Positions 24,336-33,076 of a stretch of 64,000 nucleotides of DNA are shown piece by piece. Under the pieces are notes generated by a model. It did not search any database and was not told the origin of the DNA. It was given only the letters and a program-made list of their open reading frames with translations. Each line of letters begins with the position of its first letter. Position 1 is the first letter of the stretch. The position numbers and the translations under genes were made by a program. The stretch is from Caldilineaceae bacterium (lineage in GTDB: Bacteria; Chloroflexota; Anaerolineae; Caldilineales; Caldilineaceae): contig JADLDO010000023.1 in assembly GCA_020846635.1 (NCBI GenBank), positions 388,384 through 452,383 on the forward strand, written 5' to 3'.

Positions 24336-27095
24336 ATGGATGAAAATTTTGAGCCGCAAAATGGTAACGACGATCTGCCGGAGAATCTGCCTGGTTATGA
24401 GAATGGCAGTGAGGGAATTCCTCTGCCGGTAAACGGGAATGGCTATAACACTGGTCATGTGCGTAGCATAACGGTCGAAGACGAGATGCGCGCGAGTTAT
24501 CTCGATTATGCCATGAGCGTAATCGTGGCGCGTGCTTTGCCGGATGCGCGTGACGGGATGAAGCCGGTACACCGGCGTATTCTCTATGCCATGCATGACA
24601 TGGGGATACAGCCCAACTCTCCTTATAAGAAGAGCGCCCGTATTGTCGGTGAAGTGTTGGGTAAATATCACCCTCACGGCGATGCTTCCGTCTATGATGC
24701 GATGGCGCGCATGGCGCAAGATTTTAGCCTGCGTTATCTGCTGGTGGATGGGCAAGGTAACTTTGGCTCTGTGGACGGTGACAGCCCGGCTGCCATGCGT
24801 TACACTGAGGCGAGACTGGCTGCCATTGCCGAGACGATGCTGCGCGACATCGACATGGACACGGTCGATTGGCGCGCCAACTTTGATGACAGCTTGCAGG
24901 AGCCTCAAGTGCTGCCTGCCATGCTGCCCAATTTGCTCCTGAACGGCACCAGCGGTATTGCTGTGGGTATGGCAACCAATATCCCGCCCCACAATCTCTC
25001 CGAGGTTGTCGATGCGATTGCTTATCTCATCGACCATTGGGAGCGACATGACGAAATTGGTCTGGAGGAGTTGATGGTCTTTGTCAAAGGGCCGGACTTT
25101 CCAACGGGTGGGGTTATTTTGGGGACCGAGGGGATCAAGCAAGCCCTGGGTACTGGGCGTGGTCGTATCCTCTTGCGGGCAAAGACGACGATTGAAGAGA
25201 TGAATAATGGCCGTTTCCGCATTGTCGTAACGGAGATACCCTACCAGGTCAATAAGTCGTCGTTGATTGAACGCATGGCTGAATTGGTGCGTACCGGCGT
25301 GTTGGATCAGCTTAGCGACCTGCGCGATGAGAGCGACCGCGCCGGGATGCGGATTGTGATTGAACTCAAACGGGGGGCGGCACCCAAGAAGGTACGCAAC
25401 CGTCTCTTTAAGCATACGCAGTTGCAGACGACATTTGGCGTCAATGCGCTGGCACTCGTCCACAATGAGCCGGTGACACTGGGTCTGCGCCGGGCGCTGG
25501 TTGTCTATGTGGAGCATCGTGTCGAGGTGATCACGCGGCGCTCGCAGTACCAGTTGGGCAAGGCGCGCGAACGAGCGCATATCTTGGAAGGCTTGCGGAT
25601 TGCGCTGCAATTCCTGGATGAAGTGATCCAGACGATTCGGAGCAGTGACAGCGCCGAAGCTGCCCGTAGTGCATTGGTTGCCCGCTTTGGCTTGAGCGAA
25701 GTTCAGGCGCAAGCGATCCTCGATATGCAATTGCGCCGTTTGGCTGCGCTGGAACGACAGCGGATTGAAGATGAGTACCTGGAGATCATGGCGCGTATCG
25801 AGTACTTGGTGGATCTAATTGCCCACCCGGCGAAGATTCGCGCGTTGGTGCGCGAGGATGCGCTTTGGCTCAAGGAGAAGTTTGGCGATGAGCGTCGCAC
25901 GTCGATTGCCGCAGATGCCAATGGTGATTTCACGGAAGAAGACCTGATCTCACAGGGCAATGTGCTGATTAGCTATAGCGCCGGTGCCTATATCAAGCGT
26001 ATGCCCGCAGACACGTTTAAGGAACAACATCGCGGCGGGCGTGGCATCAAGGGGATGACCACACGCCAAGAGGATGAGGTGACGAATCTGCTCTTTGCGC
26101 GTACGTTGGATCATATTCTCTTTTTTACCGATAAGGGCCGCGTCTATAGCAGCAAGGTATACGAACTCCCCGAAGCGGGCAGAACCGCGCGCGGGGCGCA
26201 TATGGCGAACTTCCTCAACTTGCAAGCAGACGAGCGGGTGACGACCATGTTGGTTGTGCCCGACTTTGAGGACGCTGAGTATGTGACACTGATCACGCGC
26301 AAGGGACGTATCAAACGCATGGAGTTGAACGTCTTTAGTAATGTGCGCTCGACAGGGCTGATTGCAATGAATCTGGACGATAACGATTCATTGGACTGGG
26401 CGCGGATGACGAACGGCGATCAAGAGTTCATCATCGTGACGCGCAATGGCAAGGCGTTGCGCTTCCATGAGCAGAATGTGCGCCCGATGGGGCGGACGGC
26501 CGCGGGCGTGATGGCAATGCGGCTGCTGGGCGACGACGAGATCGTCAGCCTGGATGTTGTGCGCGAAGGTGGCGACCTGTTGGTGCTGCATGAACGGGGT
26601 TGGGGCAAGCGTACGCCGTTGGATGAGTTCAACGAGAAGGGGCGCTATACCCAGGGGAACTGGGCAACCGACCACCGGCGCTTGGATGAGATCGGGAAGA
26701 TTGTGGCGGCACGAGTGGTTGAGCCGAAAGACCAGATCACGGTCATGACCGCTAATGGTATTGTGCTGCGAACAGGCGTTGCGGGAATTAGCCGCATGGG
26801 GCGCAGTACGCGCGGGGTGCGTGTGGTCAATCTGCAAGAAGGTGACTCGGTAGCTGCCCTTGCGATCTTGACGCACGAAGATTTGACCCGCGGGGTCGAT
26901 GGCGGCAGCCAAGATGATGAAGGCGGCCCGGTTGCAGAGTTGATGGCGTCGAATGGTGAGATGCTGGACGGTGATGTTCTGGATGGCGATTTAGATGGTG
27001 ACGCCGAGCTAGACGATTACGATCCCGACAGTGACGATTTTGATGATAGCGACAGCGAAACTGCGCTGGCAGTAGCGGGTGAGGACGAAGAATAG
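24336..27095 (+). CDS. gyrA: DNA gyrase subunit A
   Basis: 919 residues. The breakage-reunion domain shows [33 protein letters not shown] and the catalytic Tyr in AMRYTEARL. The C-terminal beta-pinwheel domain starts with a GyrA-box-like [11 protein letters not shown], which favours gyrase over topoisomerase IV. It introduces negative supercoils together with GyrB, which is not in the window. Acidic extensions occur at both ends: about 45 Asp/Glu/Asn/Gly-rich residues before the conserved start, and an approximately 60-residue tail very rich in Asp and Glu. The position equivalent to E. coli Ser83 is Ala. The promoter is upstream, and the AlbA-type gene follows after 23 bases. Confidence 0.96.
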   Translation: MDENFEPQNGNDDLPENLPGYENGSEGIPLPVNGNGYNTGHVRSITVEDEMRASYLDYAMSVIVARALPDARDGMKPVHRRILYAMHDMGIQPNSPYKKSARIVGEVLGKYHPHGDASVYDAMARMAQDFSLRYLLVDGQGNFGSVDGDSPAAMRYTEARLAAIAETMLRDIDMDTVDWRANFDDSLQEPQVLPAMLPNLLLNGTSGIAVGMATNIPPHNLSEVVDAIAYLIDHWERHDEIGLEELMVFVKGPDFPTGGVILGTEGIKQALGTGRGRILLRAKTTIEEMNNGRFRIVVTEIPYQVNKSSLIERMAELVRTGVLDQLSDLRDESDRAGMRIVIELKRGAAPKKVRNRLFKHTQLQTTFGVNALALVHNEPVTLGLRRALVVYVEHRVEVITRRSQYQLGKARERAHILEGLRIALQFLDEVIQTIRSSDSAEAARSALVARFGLSEVQAQAILDMQLRRLAALERQRIEDEYLEIMARIEYLVDLIAHPAKIRALVREDALWLKEKFGDERRTSIAADANGDFTEEDLISQGNVLISYSAGAYIKRMPADTFKEQHRGGRGIKGMTTRQEDEVTNLLFARTLDHILFFTDKGRVYSSKVYELPEAGRTARGAHMANFLNLQADERVTTMLVVPDFEDAEYVTLITRKGRIKRMELNVFSNVRSTGLIAMNLDDNDSLDWARMTNGDQEFIIVTRNGKALRFHEQNVRPMGRTAAGVMAMRLLGDDEIVSLDVVREGGDLLVLHERGWGKRTPLDEFNEKGRYTQGNWATDHRRLDEIGKIVAARVVEPKDQITVMTANGIVLRTGVAGISRMGRSTRGVRVVNLQEGDSVAALAILTHEDLTRGVDGGSQDDEGGPVAELMASNGEMLDGDVLDGDLDGDAELDDYDPDSDDFDDSDSETALAVAGEDEE

Positions 27096-27118
27096 CGCCC
27101 GGAGGCGTTAGTGGGCCA

Positions 27119-28492
27119 ATGGTCGATGTGCAAGCAGTATTGACACAGAGCCCGGGGCAGCAGTTGGCATTTGTGCCATTGGCTGACCCGGAGAAAATTG
27201 CCGAGACCTTAACGGCCTTTGCCAACACCGATGGTGGGACGGTTGTCCTGGGGGTGGGTGAAGACGGGCGGCTTGGCGATATTTTTGTGGAAGAAGATGC
27301 TGCTGATGCGCTGCAAGCGGCGCTGCGTCTCTGCCGTCCTCCCGTACGGACAGATTGGAGCCAACAGCAAGTGGCAGGCGGCACGATTGTCGTCCTGCGC
27401 GTGGGGCGCAGCCCGGAGATGCACAGCCTTTGGGATGGTCGAGTGGTCGTGCGTAAGGGCATGGAGAACCGGCCCGCTGAAGGCGCTGATATTGATCTGC
27501 TGCTGGCGAACCGGCCTGTGGGCGATTTTGAAGTGCAGGAGGTCCCTGGGGCCAAGCGCGATGATCTGGATGAGGATGTAATTGATCATTACCTGGAACG
27601 CCGCCAGCGGCGCACCCCGCGCAGTGGGGTGCTGCCCAAAGACAAGCTGCTGCAGCAGATTGGCGCGCTGACGGACGAACGTACGCCTACCGTGAGTGGC
27701 CTGCTGCTCTTTGGCAAAGAACCACAGTTGTTCTTGCCCCATTCTCGCGCTATCTTTGTGCGCTTTGCGGATGTGCAACCACGCGGGCCAGAAGGCAGTT
27801 TCGGCTATGGTCGCCGCGAGGAGTTTAGCGGCCCTTTGCCCAAGATCATTGACCGCGCTTGGCGTGTCATTTGGGAGGAGATGGACAAGCGCGCGGTTGT
27901 GCGTGGATTGCACCGGCAAGAAGAGACGGAGTATCCCAGCGCATCGGTGCGCGAGGCTTTGGTCAATGCAGTGGCCCATCGTGACTACCGGTTGACCGGG
28001 CGCAGCATTGAGATTCGCATGTATACGGACCGGCTGGAGATTACCAGCCCCGGCGGATTGCCTGCTCATATCACGCTGGATAACATCATTGAAGAACATT
28101 ACAGCCGCAACCCGCGGCTGGTCAATGGGCTTTACCAGTGGGGGTTTATCGAGGAATTGGGGCTTGGCATTGATCGCATGATCGAAGATATGGTCAATGC
28201 GGGGCATAAGCCGCCAAAGTTTGAGGCCAAGAGCCATCGCTTTACCGTCATTCTGTATAACACGCGCGACTCTAGTCGAGTTGTCCAGGCGTGGGAGCAG
28301 AATATGAACGAGCGGCAAATTAAGGCTATCGAATTCCTAGAGCGCAATAGTTCGATTACGAACCGTGATTATCGAGAGCTATGCCCTCATGTCGGGCCAG
28401 AGACATTACGTTTGGATTTGGCTGATTTGGTGACAAAGGGAATTGTTCTCAAAATTGGTGACAAGCGCGGCACACGCTATATTTTGAAATAA
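27119..28492 (+). CDS. AlbA_2/Schlafen-type putative DNA-binding protein with HATPase-like C-terminal domain
   Basis: 457 residues, of the COG2865 type. The N-terminal AlbA_2 (Schlafen-related) domain has FANTDGGTVVLGVGEDG. A long middle region follows (TPTVSGLLLFGKEPQLFLPHS). The C-terminal half has REALVNAVAHRDY and LEITSPGGLPAHI, which resemble the ATP-binding N- and G-boxes of HATPase domains. It ends with a winged-helix-like region (NRDYRELCPHVGPETLRLDL). Proteins of this family are annotated as transcriptional regulators or helicase-related, and their biochemical role is poorly defined. It starts 23 bases after gyrA behind a GGAGG site and is probably co-transcribed with it. Confidence 0.85.
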   Translation: MVDVQAVLTQSPGQQLAFVPLADPEKIAETLTAFANTDGGTVVLGVGEDGRLGDIFVEEDAADALQAALRLCRPPVRTDWSQQQVAGGTIVVLRVGRSPEMHSLWDGRVVVRKGMENRPAEGADIDLLLANRPVGDFEVQEVPGAKRDDLDEDVIDHYLERRQRRTPRSGVLPKDKLLQQIGALTDERTPTVSGLLLFGKEPQLFLPHSRAIFVRFADVQPRGPEGSFGYGRREEFSGPLPKIIDRAWRVIWEEMDKRAVVRGLHRQEETEYPSASVREALVNAVAHRDYRLTGRSIEIRMYTDRLEITSPGGLPAHITLDNIIEEHYSRNPRLVNGLYQWGFIEELGLGIDRMIEDMVNAGHKPPKFEAKSHRFTVILYNTRDSSRVVQAWEQNMNERQIKAIEFLERNSSITNRDYRELCPHVGPETLRLDLADLVTKGIVLKIGDKRGTRYILK

Positions 28493-28630
28493 TGTTTGCT
28501 GATCGATCTTCATTAGGTAGCGCTCGATCAGCGAGCGACATGATGGGAGTAGACTCACGGATAGGGTCGTGGAGGCAGTTCGCGAAGCGAATGATTGGCT
28601 GTTTTCGAGCGAGAGCTTTGTCCAAAAGGA

Positions 28631-28659
28631 TATTTCCCAATTGGGATATTTGGGAAATA
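28631..28659. promoter_or_regulatory. Inverted repeat of TTGGGA type upstream of lepB
   Basis: TATTTCCCAA and TTGGGAAATA are separated by nine bases that themselves contain another TTGGGATAT. The surrounding bases (CCAAAAGG and CCTTTGG) extend the symmetry imperfectly. The same core recurs at 28756 and in the palindrome at 28775-28811. Otherwise 28493-28748 shows no gene. Confidence 0.5.
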
Positions 28660-28774
28660 GGATGAACCTTTGGAAATCGCCAGCGGCCAAAGGTGGCGTG
28701 GATGGCGGGACGTAGCCCTGCGCTGCCTGTAGCCGGTGCAGTTGGATCATGCCAGTTGGGATATTGGGGATTTC

Positions 28775-28811
28775 ATTTGGGATAACTGGCGAAAGGCTGG
28801 TTATCCCAAAT
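28775..28811. promoter_or_regulatory. Palindrome directly upstream of the lepB promoter
   Basis: A perfect 12-base inverted repeat, ATTTGGGATAAC and GTTATCCCAAAT, with a 13-base centre, ends three bases before the -35 hexamer at 28815. The position is classic for a regulator binding site. The half-site matches the repeat at 28631-28659. Confidence 0.55.
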
Positions 28812-28814
28812 TTC

Positions 28815-28843
28815 TTGTATGCGCTGAGTGGCGGTGCTATAAT
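28815..28843 (+). promoter_or_regulatory. Extended -10 promoter for lepB
   Basis: TTGTAT and TATAAT are 17 bases apart, and the -10 is preceded by TGC, making it an extended -10 promoter. The predicted transcript start is near 28850, which rules out coding starts upstream of that point. Confidence 0.78.
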
Positions 28844-28913
28844 TGCTGTGCATTGCCTTCGGGGTGATGGCTGTACCGATGTGAGTGAGATGAGGAATGA
28901 TTGTCGGACACTT

Positions 28914-29600
28914 ATGACAAACCGCACAGAGCAAGTACCTGATGTATATGCGTTGACGCCGGAGGCAAACGTTGAGGGGCCAACAGGCGAACCTTCATTA
29001 GAAGTTGGTACGCCAACCTTGACAGAGGCGGAGCCACAGCCATCGATGACCTGGATGATGTTGCGCGAATTGGTTGAGACGATTGTGCTCTCGTTGGTGA
29101 TCTTTCTGCTCATTCGTCAGGTCGTGCAAAATTACCGGATCGAAAGCCACTCTATGGAGCCCAATTTCTATGAGGGCCAGTTTATCCTCGTCAATAAATT
29201 GGCCTACCGTTTAGGCTCACCGGAGCGTGGAGATGTGCTTGTCTTTCATAACCCCAACAATGTTGACGAGGATTATATTAAACGGGTGATTGGTCTGCCG
29301 GGTGACAATCTGGATATTCACGATGGCACTGTTTTCATCAACGGCAAGCCGCTGGTGGAGGAGTATCCCATTCATGAAATTCCACGATCAAGCACCTATG
29401 GCCCCGTTGTAATCGAACCAGACCATTTATTTGTGATGGGCGACAACCGTCCGCAGTCGCAGGATAGCCGCTCCTTCGGCCAGTTGTCGGAAGATTTGAT
29501 CGTGGGTAAGGCATGGGTTCGCGTATGGCCGTTCGATAAGTTTGGCATCATTCCCCATTATGACCTTGAACCTGATGCAGCATTTGCCGGAGGAACCTAA
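28914..29600 (+). CDS. lepB: Signal peptidase I
   Basis: 228 residues from the ATG at 28914 (MTNRTEQVPDVYAL), chosen because the promoter ends at 28843; an ATG at 28890 is also possible. An acidic N-terminal region of about 40 residues precedes one transmembrane helix (IVLSLVIFLLIRQVV). The catalytic Ser is in ESHSMEPN and the Lys in YIKRVIGLPGD; the box GDNRPQSQDSR is present. It cleaves signal peptides at the outer face of the membrane, serving the lipoprotein-free secretome. A palindrome cluster lies over its promoter, suggesting regulation. Confidence 0.94.
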   Translation: MTNRTEQVPDVYALTPEANVEGPTGEPSLEVGTPTLTEAEPQPSMTWMMLRELVETIVLSLVIFLLIRQVVQNYRIESHSMEPNFYEGQFILVNKLAYRLGSPERGDVLVFHNPNNVDEDYIKRVIGLPGDNLDIHDGTVFINGKPLVEEYPIHEIPRSSTYGPVVIEPDHLFVMGDNRPQSQDSRSFGQLSEDLIVGKAWVRVWPFDKFGIIPHYDLEPDAAFAGGT

Positions 29601-29700
29601 CGATATGTAACCGGCTGATCCGGCTGCATAGAAGAGAGGGACGCTTCCGGTGGTTAACAACCAGTGAAGCATTTGTTCAGTAGAAAAGGAAGATGCAAGC

Positions 29701-30525
29701 TTGAGTAATTTTTCAGAGCAGGACTTAAGCCAACTTGTCAGTACGGCGCTTGTGCGGGCGCAGGGAGATTCTGGTGCGGAGAAGGCACCGCAACCTGCGC
29801 GCGTGAAGATGAGCGCGTCCGAAGTTGCCCGGCTGATTGACCACACGCTTTTGAGCCCGGATGCAACCGAGGCACAGATTGAGCAACTGTGTCGAGAAGC
29901 CAAGCAATATCGCTTTGCCAGCGTCTGTGTCAATCCTACATGGGTGTCACTTTGCCGCTCCTTGCTGGTGGATTCGCTGGTGAAGGTCGCCAGTGTCGTG
30001 GGCTTTCCGTTGGGCGCTACGCTGCCGGAAGTGAAAGCTTTTGAGGCGGAGCGTGCGATCCAGGCGGGGGCACATGAGATTGACATGGTGATCAATGTGG
30101 GGCGCTTGAAGAGCGGGCACCACCAGGTCGTTTTCCAAGATGTGACGTCGGTGGTTGCTGTGGCGCGGCGCAGCGGCGCGCTGGTGAAGGCGATTATTGA
30201 GACGGGGCTTCTGACCGAAGAGGAAAAGGTGGCGGCCTGTGTGCTGGCCCAGGCTGGCGGCGTGGATTTCGTCAAGACTTCTACCGGCTTTAGTCGAGGT
30301 GGCGCGACCCTTGAAGATGTGGCCTTGATGCGCCGCGTTGTGGGCCCCACTTTGGGCATTAAGGCTTCGGGCGGAATCCGTTCGGCGCAGGCGGTTCAGG
30401 AGTTCGTGGCTGCGGGCGCAACGCGCATTGGGGCGAGCGCGGGCGTGAAAATCATGGAAGAACTTACGGCTCCAGCCTCGAACGGGCACGCTGCGAGCGA
30501 GGATGTGACAGGGGAACCCTACTAA
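29701..30525 (+). CDS. deoC: Deoxyribose-phosphate aldolase
   Basis: 274 residues from TTG, preceded by AAGGAAG. The conserved aldolase core begins [28 protein letters not shown] follows, and the Schiff-base Lys lies in [10 protein letters not shown], with the KASGGIR phosphate loop near the end. It splits deoxyribose 5-phosphate into acetaldehyde and glyceraldehyde 3-phosphate in nucleoside catabolism. About 40 extra N-terminal residues are present; a later start at [11 protein letters not shown] (29809) would give the standard length. Its stop overlaps the next gene (TAATG), so the two are coupled. Confidence 0.95.
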   Translation: MSNFSEQDLSQLVSTALVRAQGDSGAEKAPQPARVKMSASEVARLIDHTLLSPDATEAQIEQLCREAKQYRFASVCVNPTWVSLCRSLLVDSLVKVASVVGFPLGATLPEVKAFEAERAIQAGAHEIDMVINVGRLKSGHHQVVFQDVTSVVAVARRSGALVKAIIETGLLTEEEKVAACVLAQAGGVDFVKTSTGFSRGGATLEDVALMRRVVGPTLGIKASGGIRSAQAVQEFVAAGATRIGASAGVKIMEELTAPASNGHAASEDVTGEPY

Positions 30526-30827
30526 TGTCGGAGCGGGTGCAAGATTACGCCTTGATCATCGGTCATGTTTGGCGTTGCAATAGCTGTCGTGAGGCACTGT
30601 TTGAAAAGCCGGAGGCAGTTTGGTTGGGCTATAAGTTGAGCGAGGATCAGAGGGAGCGGATCCGCAGCCTTGACGACGAATCTTTCCAAACGCTGTTACG
30701 GCTGACCGAAGCGACAGGCTTGAACGCCAAAGAACTCGAAGTAGCCATTGAGCACCCGCGTGCACGTTTGCGCCATTTGGGCAGCGTTAGAGGCGATGCG
30801 TATTACCGCCTGAACGACAACCATTAA
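30525..30827 (+). CDS. Small protein of unknown function, coupled to deoC (100 aa)
   Basis: Its ATG overlaps the deoC stop as TAATG, strong evidence for translation. It is soluble, with one CxxC pair near the N-terminus (WRCNSCREALF) and a Leu/Glu/Arg-rich helical remainder (LSEDQRERIRSLDDESFQTL). A single CxxC could bind metal as a dimer or be redox active. I do not recognise the family. A terminator follows, so deoC and this gene form one transcription unit. Confidence 0.7.
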   Translation: MSERVQDYALIIGHVWRCNSCREALFEKPEAVWLGYKLSEDQRERIRSLDDESFQTLLRLTEATGLNAKELEVAIEHPRARLRHLGSVRGDAYYRLNDNH

Positions 30828-30844
30828 TCTTACGTCGATTTTTG

Positions 30845-30877
30845 GGGCGCGCCGTTTACTTCTGGCGCGCCCTTCTT
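30845..30877 (+). terminator. Intrinsic terminator of the deoC unit
   Basis: GGGCGCGCC pairs with GGCGCGCCC around a ten-base loop, followed by TTCTT. It lies 20 bases past the small deoC-coupled gene. Confidence 0.8.
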
Positions 30878-30897
30878 ATGGTTTATAGAAGATAACT

Positions 30898-31611
30898 ATG
30901 AAGCAAGTAATCCCAGGGCTGTGGGAAATTGATGAAATTGGACAGGATGTCCATTGCTATTTGTGGGAGTGGGAGCAGGGCTACACGCTGATCGACACGG
31001 GCTTTGCCAAAGATGCGCGCAGCATCATTGATGCACTGATTCGCAACAAAATGGCGCTGCATGCTGTGCGGCGCATCATTCTGACCCATGCCGATCCGGA
31101 TCACAGTGGAGGCCTGGCCCAACTTAAGCGCGCGACCCAGGCTGAAGTCGTCTGTCATGCGGTCGAGAAGGAATATCTGGAATACCCGCTGCGGCGACAG
31201 ATTTCTTCCTGGTATATGCGGCTGCCACTTCTGGCCGCGTCGATGCTGCCCGATTATCATTTGCGTGCCGTGGTGCCGGATCTGCTGGTCGTGGATGGGC
31301 AAGAGCTGCCGGAGGGGTTTGTGGTGGTCCATACTCCTGGTCATTCACCGGGCCATATCTCCTTGCTCCACCGTGGCAAGCGCGTGCTGATTGCGGGTGA
31401 TGCCTTGTCGAATAGAAACGGCAAACTGCACGTCAACAAATCCAAATTTACCTCCGACTTGCCCAATGCCCAGCGCAGTATTTGGAAGCTTGCAAAGCGT
31501 TATGGCGATGATTTTGAGACAGTCGTCTTTGGGCATGGGCCACCGCTTCTGAGCAATGGCGGCAAGCGTGTCAAGGGGCTTGCGAGCGAGATGTTCTCAA
31601 GCGAAGTTTGA
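30898..31611 (+). CDS. Metallo-beta-lactamase-fold hydrolase
   Basis: 237 residues. The metal site THADPDHSGG is the standard HxHxDH motif with the first His retained and the second His replaced in sequence by Asp-Pro (HADPDH). HTPGHSPGHIS and GDALSN supply the further ligands, and VFGHG near the end the last His. The fold covers glyoxalase II-like thioesterases, lactonases and beta-CASP relatives; the substrate is not evident. It stands alone between two terminators. The last codons and the stop lie inside a long palindrome. Confidence 0.88.
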   Translation: MKQVIPGLWEIDEIGQDVHCYLWEWEQGYTLIDTGFAKDARSIIDALIRNKMALHAVRRIILTHADPDHSGGLAQLKRATQAEVVCHAVEKEYLEYPLRRQISSWYMRLPLLAASMLPDYHLRAVVPDLLVVDGQELPEGFVVVHTPGHSPGHISLLHRGKRVLIAGDALSNRNGKLHVNKSKFTSDLPNAQRSIWKLAKRYGDDFETVVFGHGPPLLSNGGKRVKGLASEMFSSEV

Positions 31612-31626
31612 GAACATCTCGCTCGC
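31582..31626. terminator. 19-base perfect hairpin spanning the stop codon
   Basis: The arm GCGAGCGAGATGTTCTCAA begins inside the last codons of the metallo-hydrolase gene, and its perfect complement ends 15 bases after the TGA. The loop is seven bases. There is no T-tract, but the stem is very stable. It separates convergent genes. Confidence 0.7.
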
Positions 31627-31679
31627 GCAGAGCCGCGGAGAGAAGCCTGCGGCATAAGCGGCGATAGTTGTACCCTTTG

Positions 31680-33065
31680 TCAAATCGGTTGGCGGATCAG
31701 CTCACGCTGGCCGACGCTGGCGCAGATTTGAATGGGGTCGTGGGTGGTGGAATAGGGCGGGGCGTAGGAGAGGTCAAGTAGTTCCACTTCTTTGAGCGTC
31801 ATCTTTGCGGTGATGGCGGTGGCGATGATGTCGATGCGCTTATTCACCCCGGCCTTGCCGACGAGTTGGCCCCCCAATATGCGCCCGCCGCGCTTATCAA
31901 AGACAAGTTTGACGGTTAGGGTTTCCGAGCCGGGCCAATAGCGGGCTCTGTCGCTATTTTCGATGATGGCACTGCCGACAAACTCCCCATCGACCCCAAA
32001 TAGGCCGCTTTCACGCGCTTCCTGTTCGGTCAGCCCTGTACTCGCCATCGTATAGTCAAAGGCCTTGACGATGGCTGTCCCCAGAATCCCCGGTAGGCTT
32101 GCGTCCTCGCCTATCATGCTTTCCCCGGCGATGCGTCCGCCCTTGTTGGCGGAGGTCGCCAGGGGGATCCAAGCATTGCGCTCCAAGACCAAGTGATGAT
32201 GTTCAACACAGTCGCCCGCGGCAAAGATGTCCGCCGCGCTGGTACGCATGTGGCGATCTACCCAGATGGCACCACTTTCACCCAATCGCAGCCCTGCCTC
32301 GGCGGCAAGCTCTGCATTGGGGCGCACGCCGACAGAGACGATGACGATACCGGCGTGTATAACTGCCGTCTTGTCTGTCTGGACGGCGAGTTGCCCCTCC
32401 TGCGCGGCAATCGCCTCGACGCGCGTGCCGGTGTAGAGCTTGACATCCTGTTCAGTGAGATGGGTGGCAATGGGCGTGACCATCTCGGCGTCAAAGTTGG
32501 GCATAATCTGTGGCAGCATTTCAATCAGATGGACTTCGATCTCGCGGGCGTGCAGGGCTTCGACCATCTCTATGCCGATGTATCCAGCCCCGATGACAAC
32601 CGCGGTTGAGGTGGGGTGTTCTTGCAAATAGGCATAAATTCTCTGGGCGTCGGTGAGCGCGCGCAGGGTGAAAACGCCAGGCAATTCCGCACCGGGGATG
32701 GGGGGGAGGACGGCGCGCGCCCCGGTGGCGATGCAGAGTTTGGCGTAGGGCTGGGAAAAGGCTTGGCCCGTCTCGTGGTTCACCCCATGTACAAGATGTT
32801 GCGCGGGGTCAATGGCGGTAACTTCGTGATGGATACGGACATCGATCCCACGCTTTCTGCGCGCAACCTGCGGCGTTAGCACGATCAAGTCGCGGTCAGA
32901 TTCGACGACGCCGCCAATCCAGTAGGGCATACCGCAGGCAGAATAGCTGATGTACGGGGAGCGTTCAAAGACGATGACGGTCGTATCGGGCTGCTCGCGC
33001 TTGATCTTGCTGGCTGCGCTCATGCCGGCGGCATCGCCGCCGATGATGACAAATGGAGCGTCCAT
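31680..33065 (-). CDS. FAD/NAD(P)-dependent disulfide oxidoreductase (CoA-disulfide reductase/NADH oxidase type)
   Basis: 461 residues from MDAPFVIIGGDAAGMSAAS, behind an AAGGAGA site. The FAD motif (IIGGDAAGMSA), the single redox Cys in SYSACGMPYW, the NAD motif (VVIGAGYIGIE) and the second FAD motif (IFAAGDCVE) are all present in order. The single active Cys places it with CoA-disulfide reductases, NADH peroxidases and oxidases, which handle thiol or oxygen stress in the cytoplasm. The gene begins 12 bases after the amidohydrolase gene and is probably co-transcribed. Confidence 0.92.
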   Translation of the reverse strand: MDAPFVIIGGDAAGMSAASKIKREQPDTTVIVFERSPYISYSACGMPYWIGGVVESDRDLIVLTPQVARRKRGIDVRIHHEVTAIDPAQHLVHGVNHETGQAFSQPYAKLCIATGARAVLPPIPGAELPGVFTLRALTDAQRIYAYLQEHPTSTAVVIGAGYIGIEMVEALHAREIEVHLIEMLPQIMPNFDAEMVTPIATHLTEQDVKLYTGTRVEAIAAQEGQLAVQTDKTAVIHAGIVIVSVGVRPNAELAAEAGLRLGESGAIWVDRHMRTSAADIFAAGDCVEHHHLVLERNAWIPLATSANKGGRIAGESMIGEDASLPGILGTAIVKAFDYTMASTGLTEQEARESGLFGVDGEFVGSAIIENSDRARYWPGSETLTVKLVFDKRGGRILGGQLVGKAGVNKRIDIIATAITAKMTLKEVELLDLSYAPPYSTTHDPIQICASVGQRELIRQPI

Positions 33066-33076
33066 TGTGTCTCCTT

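Noticed and set aside
24276..25730. Long open frame (484 codons) on the minus strand opposite gyrA
   Set aside because: It lies entirely within the clear gyrA coding sequence, has no ribosome site, and its His/Arg/Asn-rich composition is that of an antisense shadow.
28406..29113. Minus-strand open frame of 235 codons across the lepB promoter region
   Set aside because: It crosses the lepB promoter, has no ribosome site and resembles no family; it exists because the region is gene-free and AT-richer.
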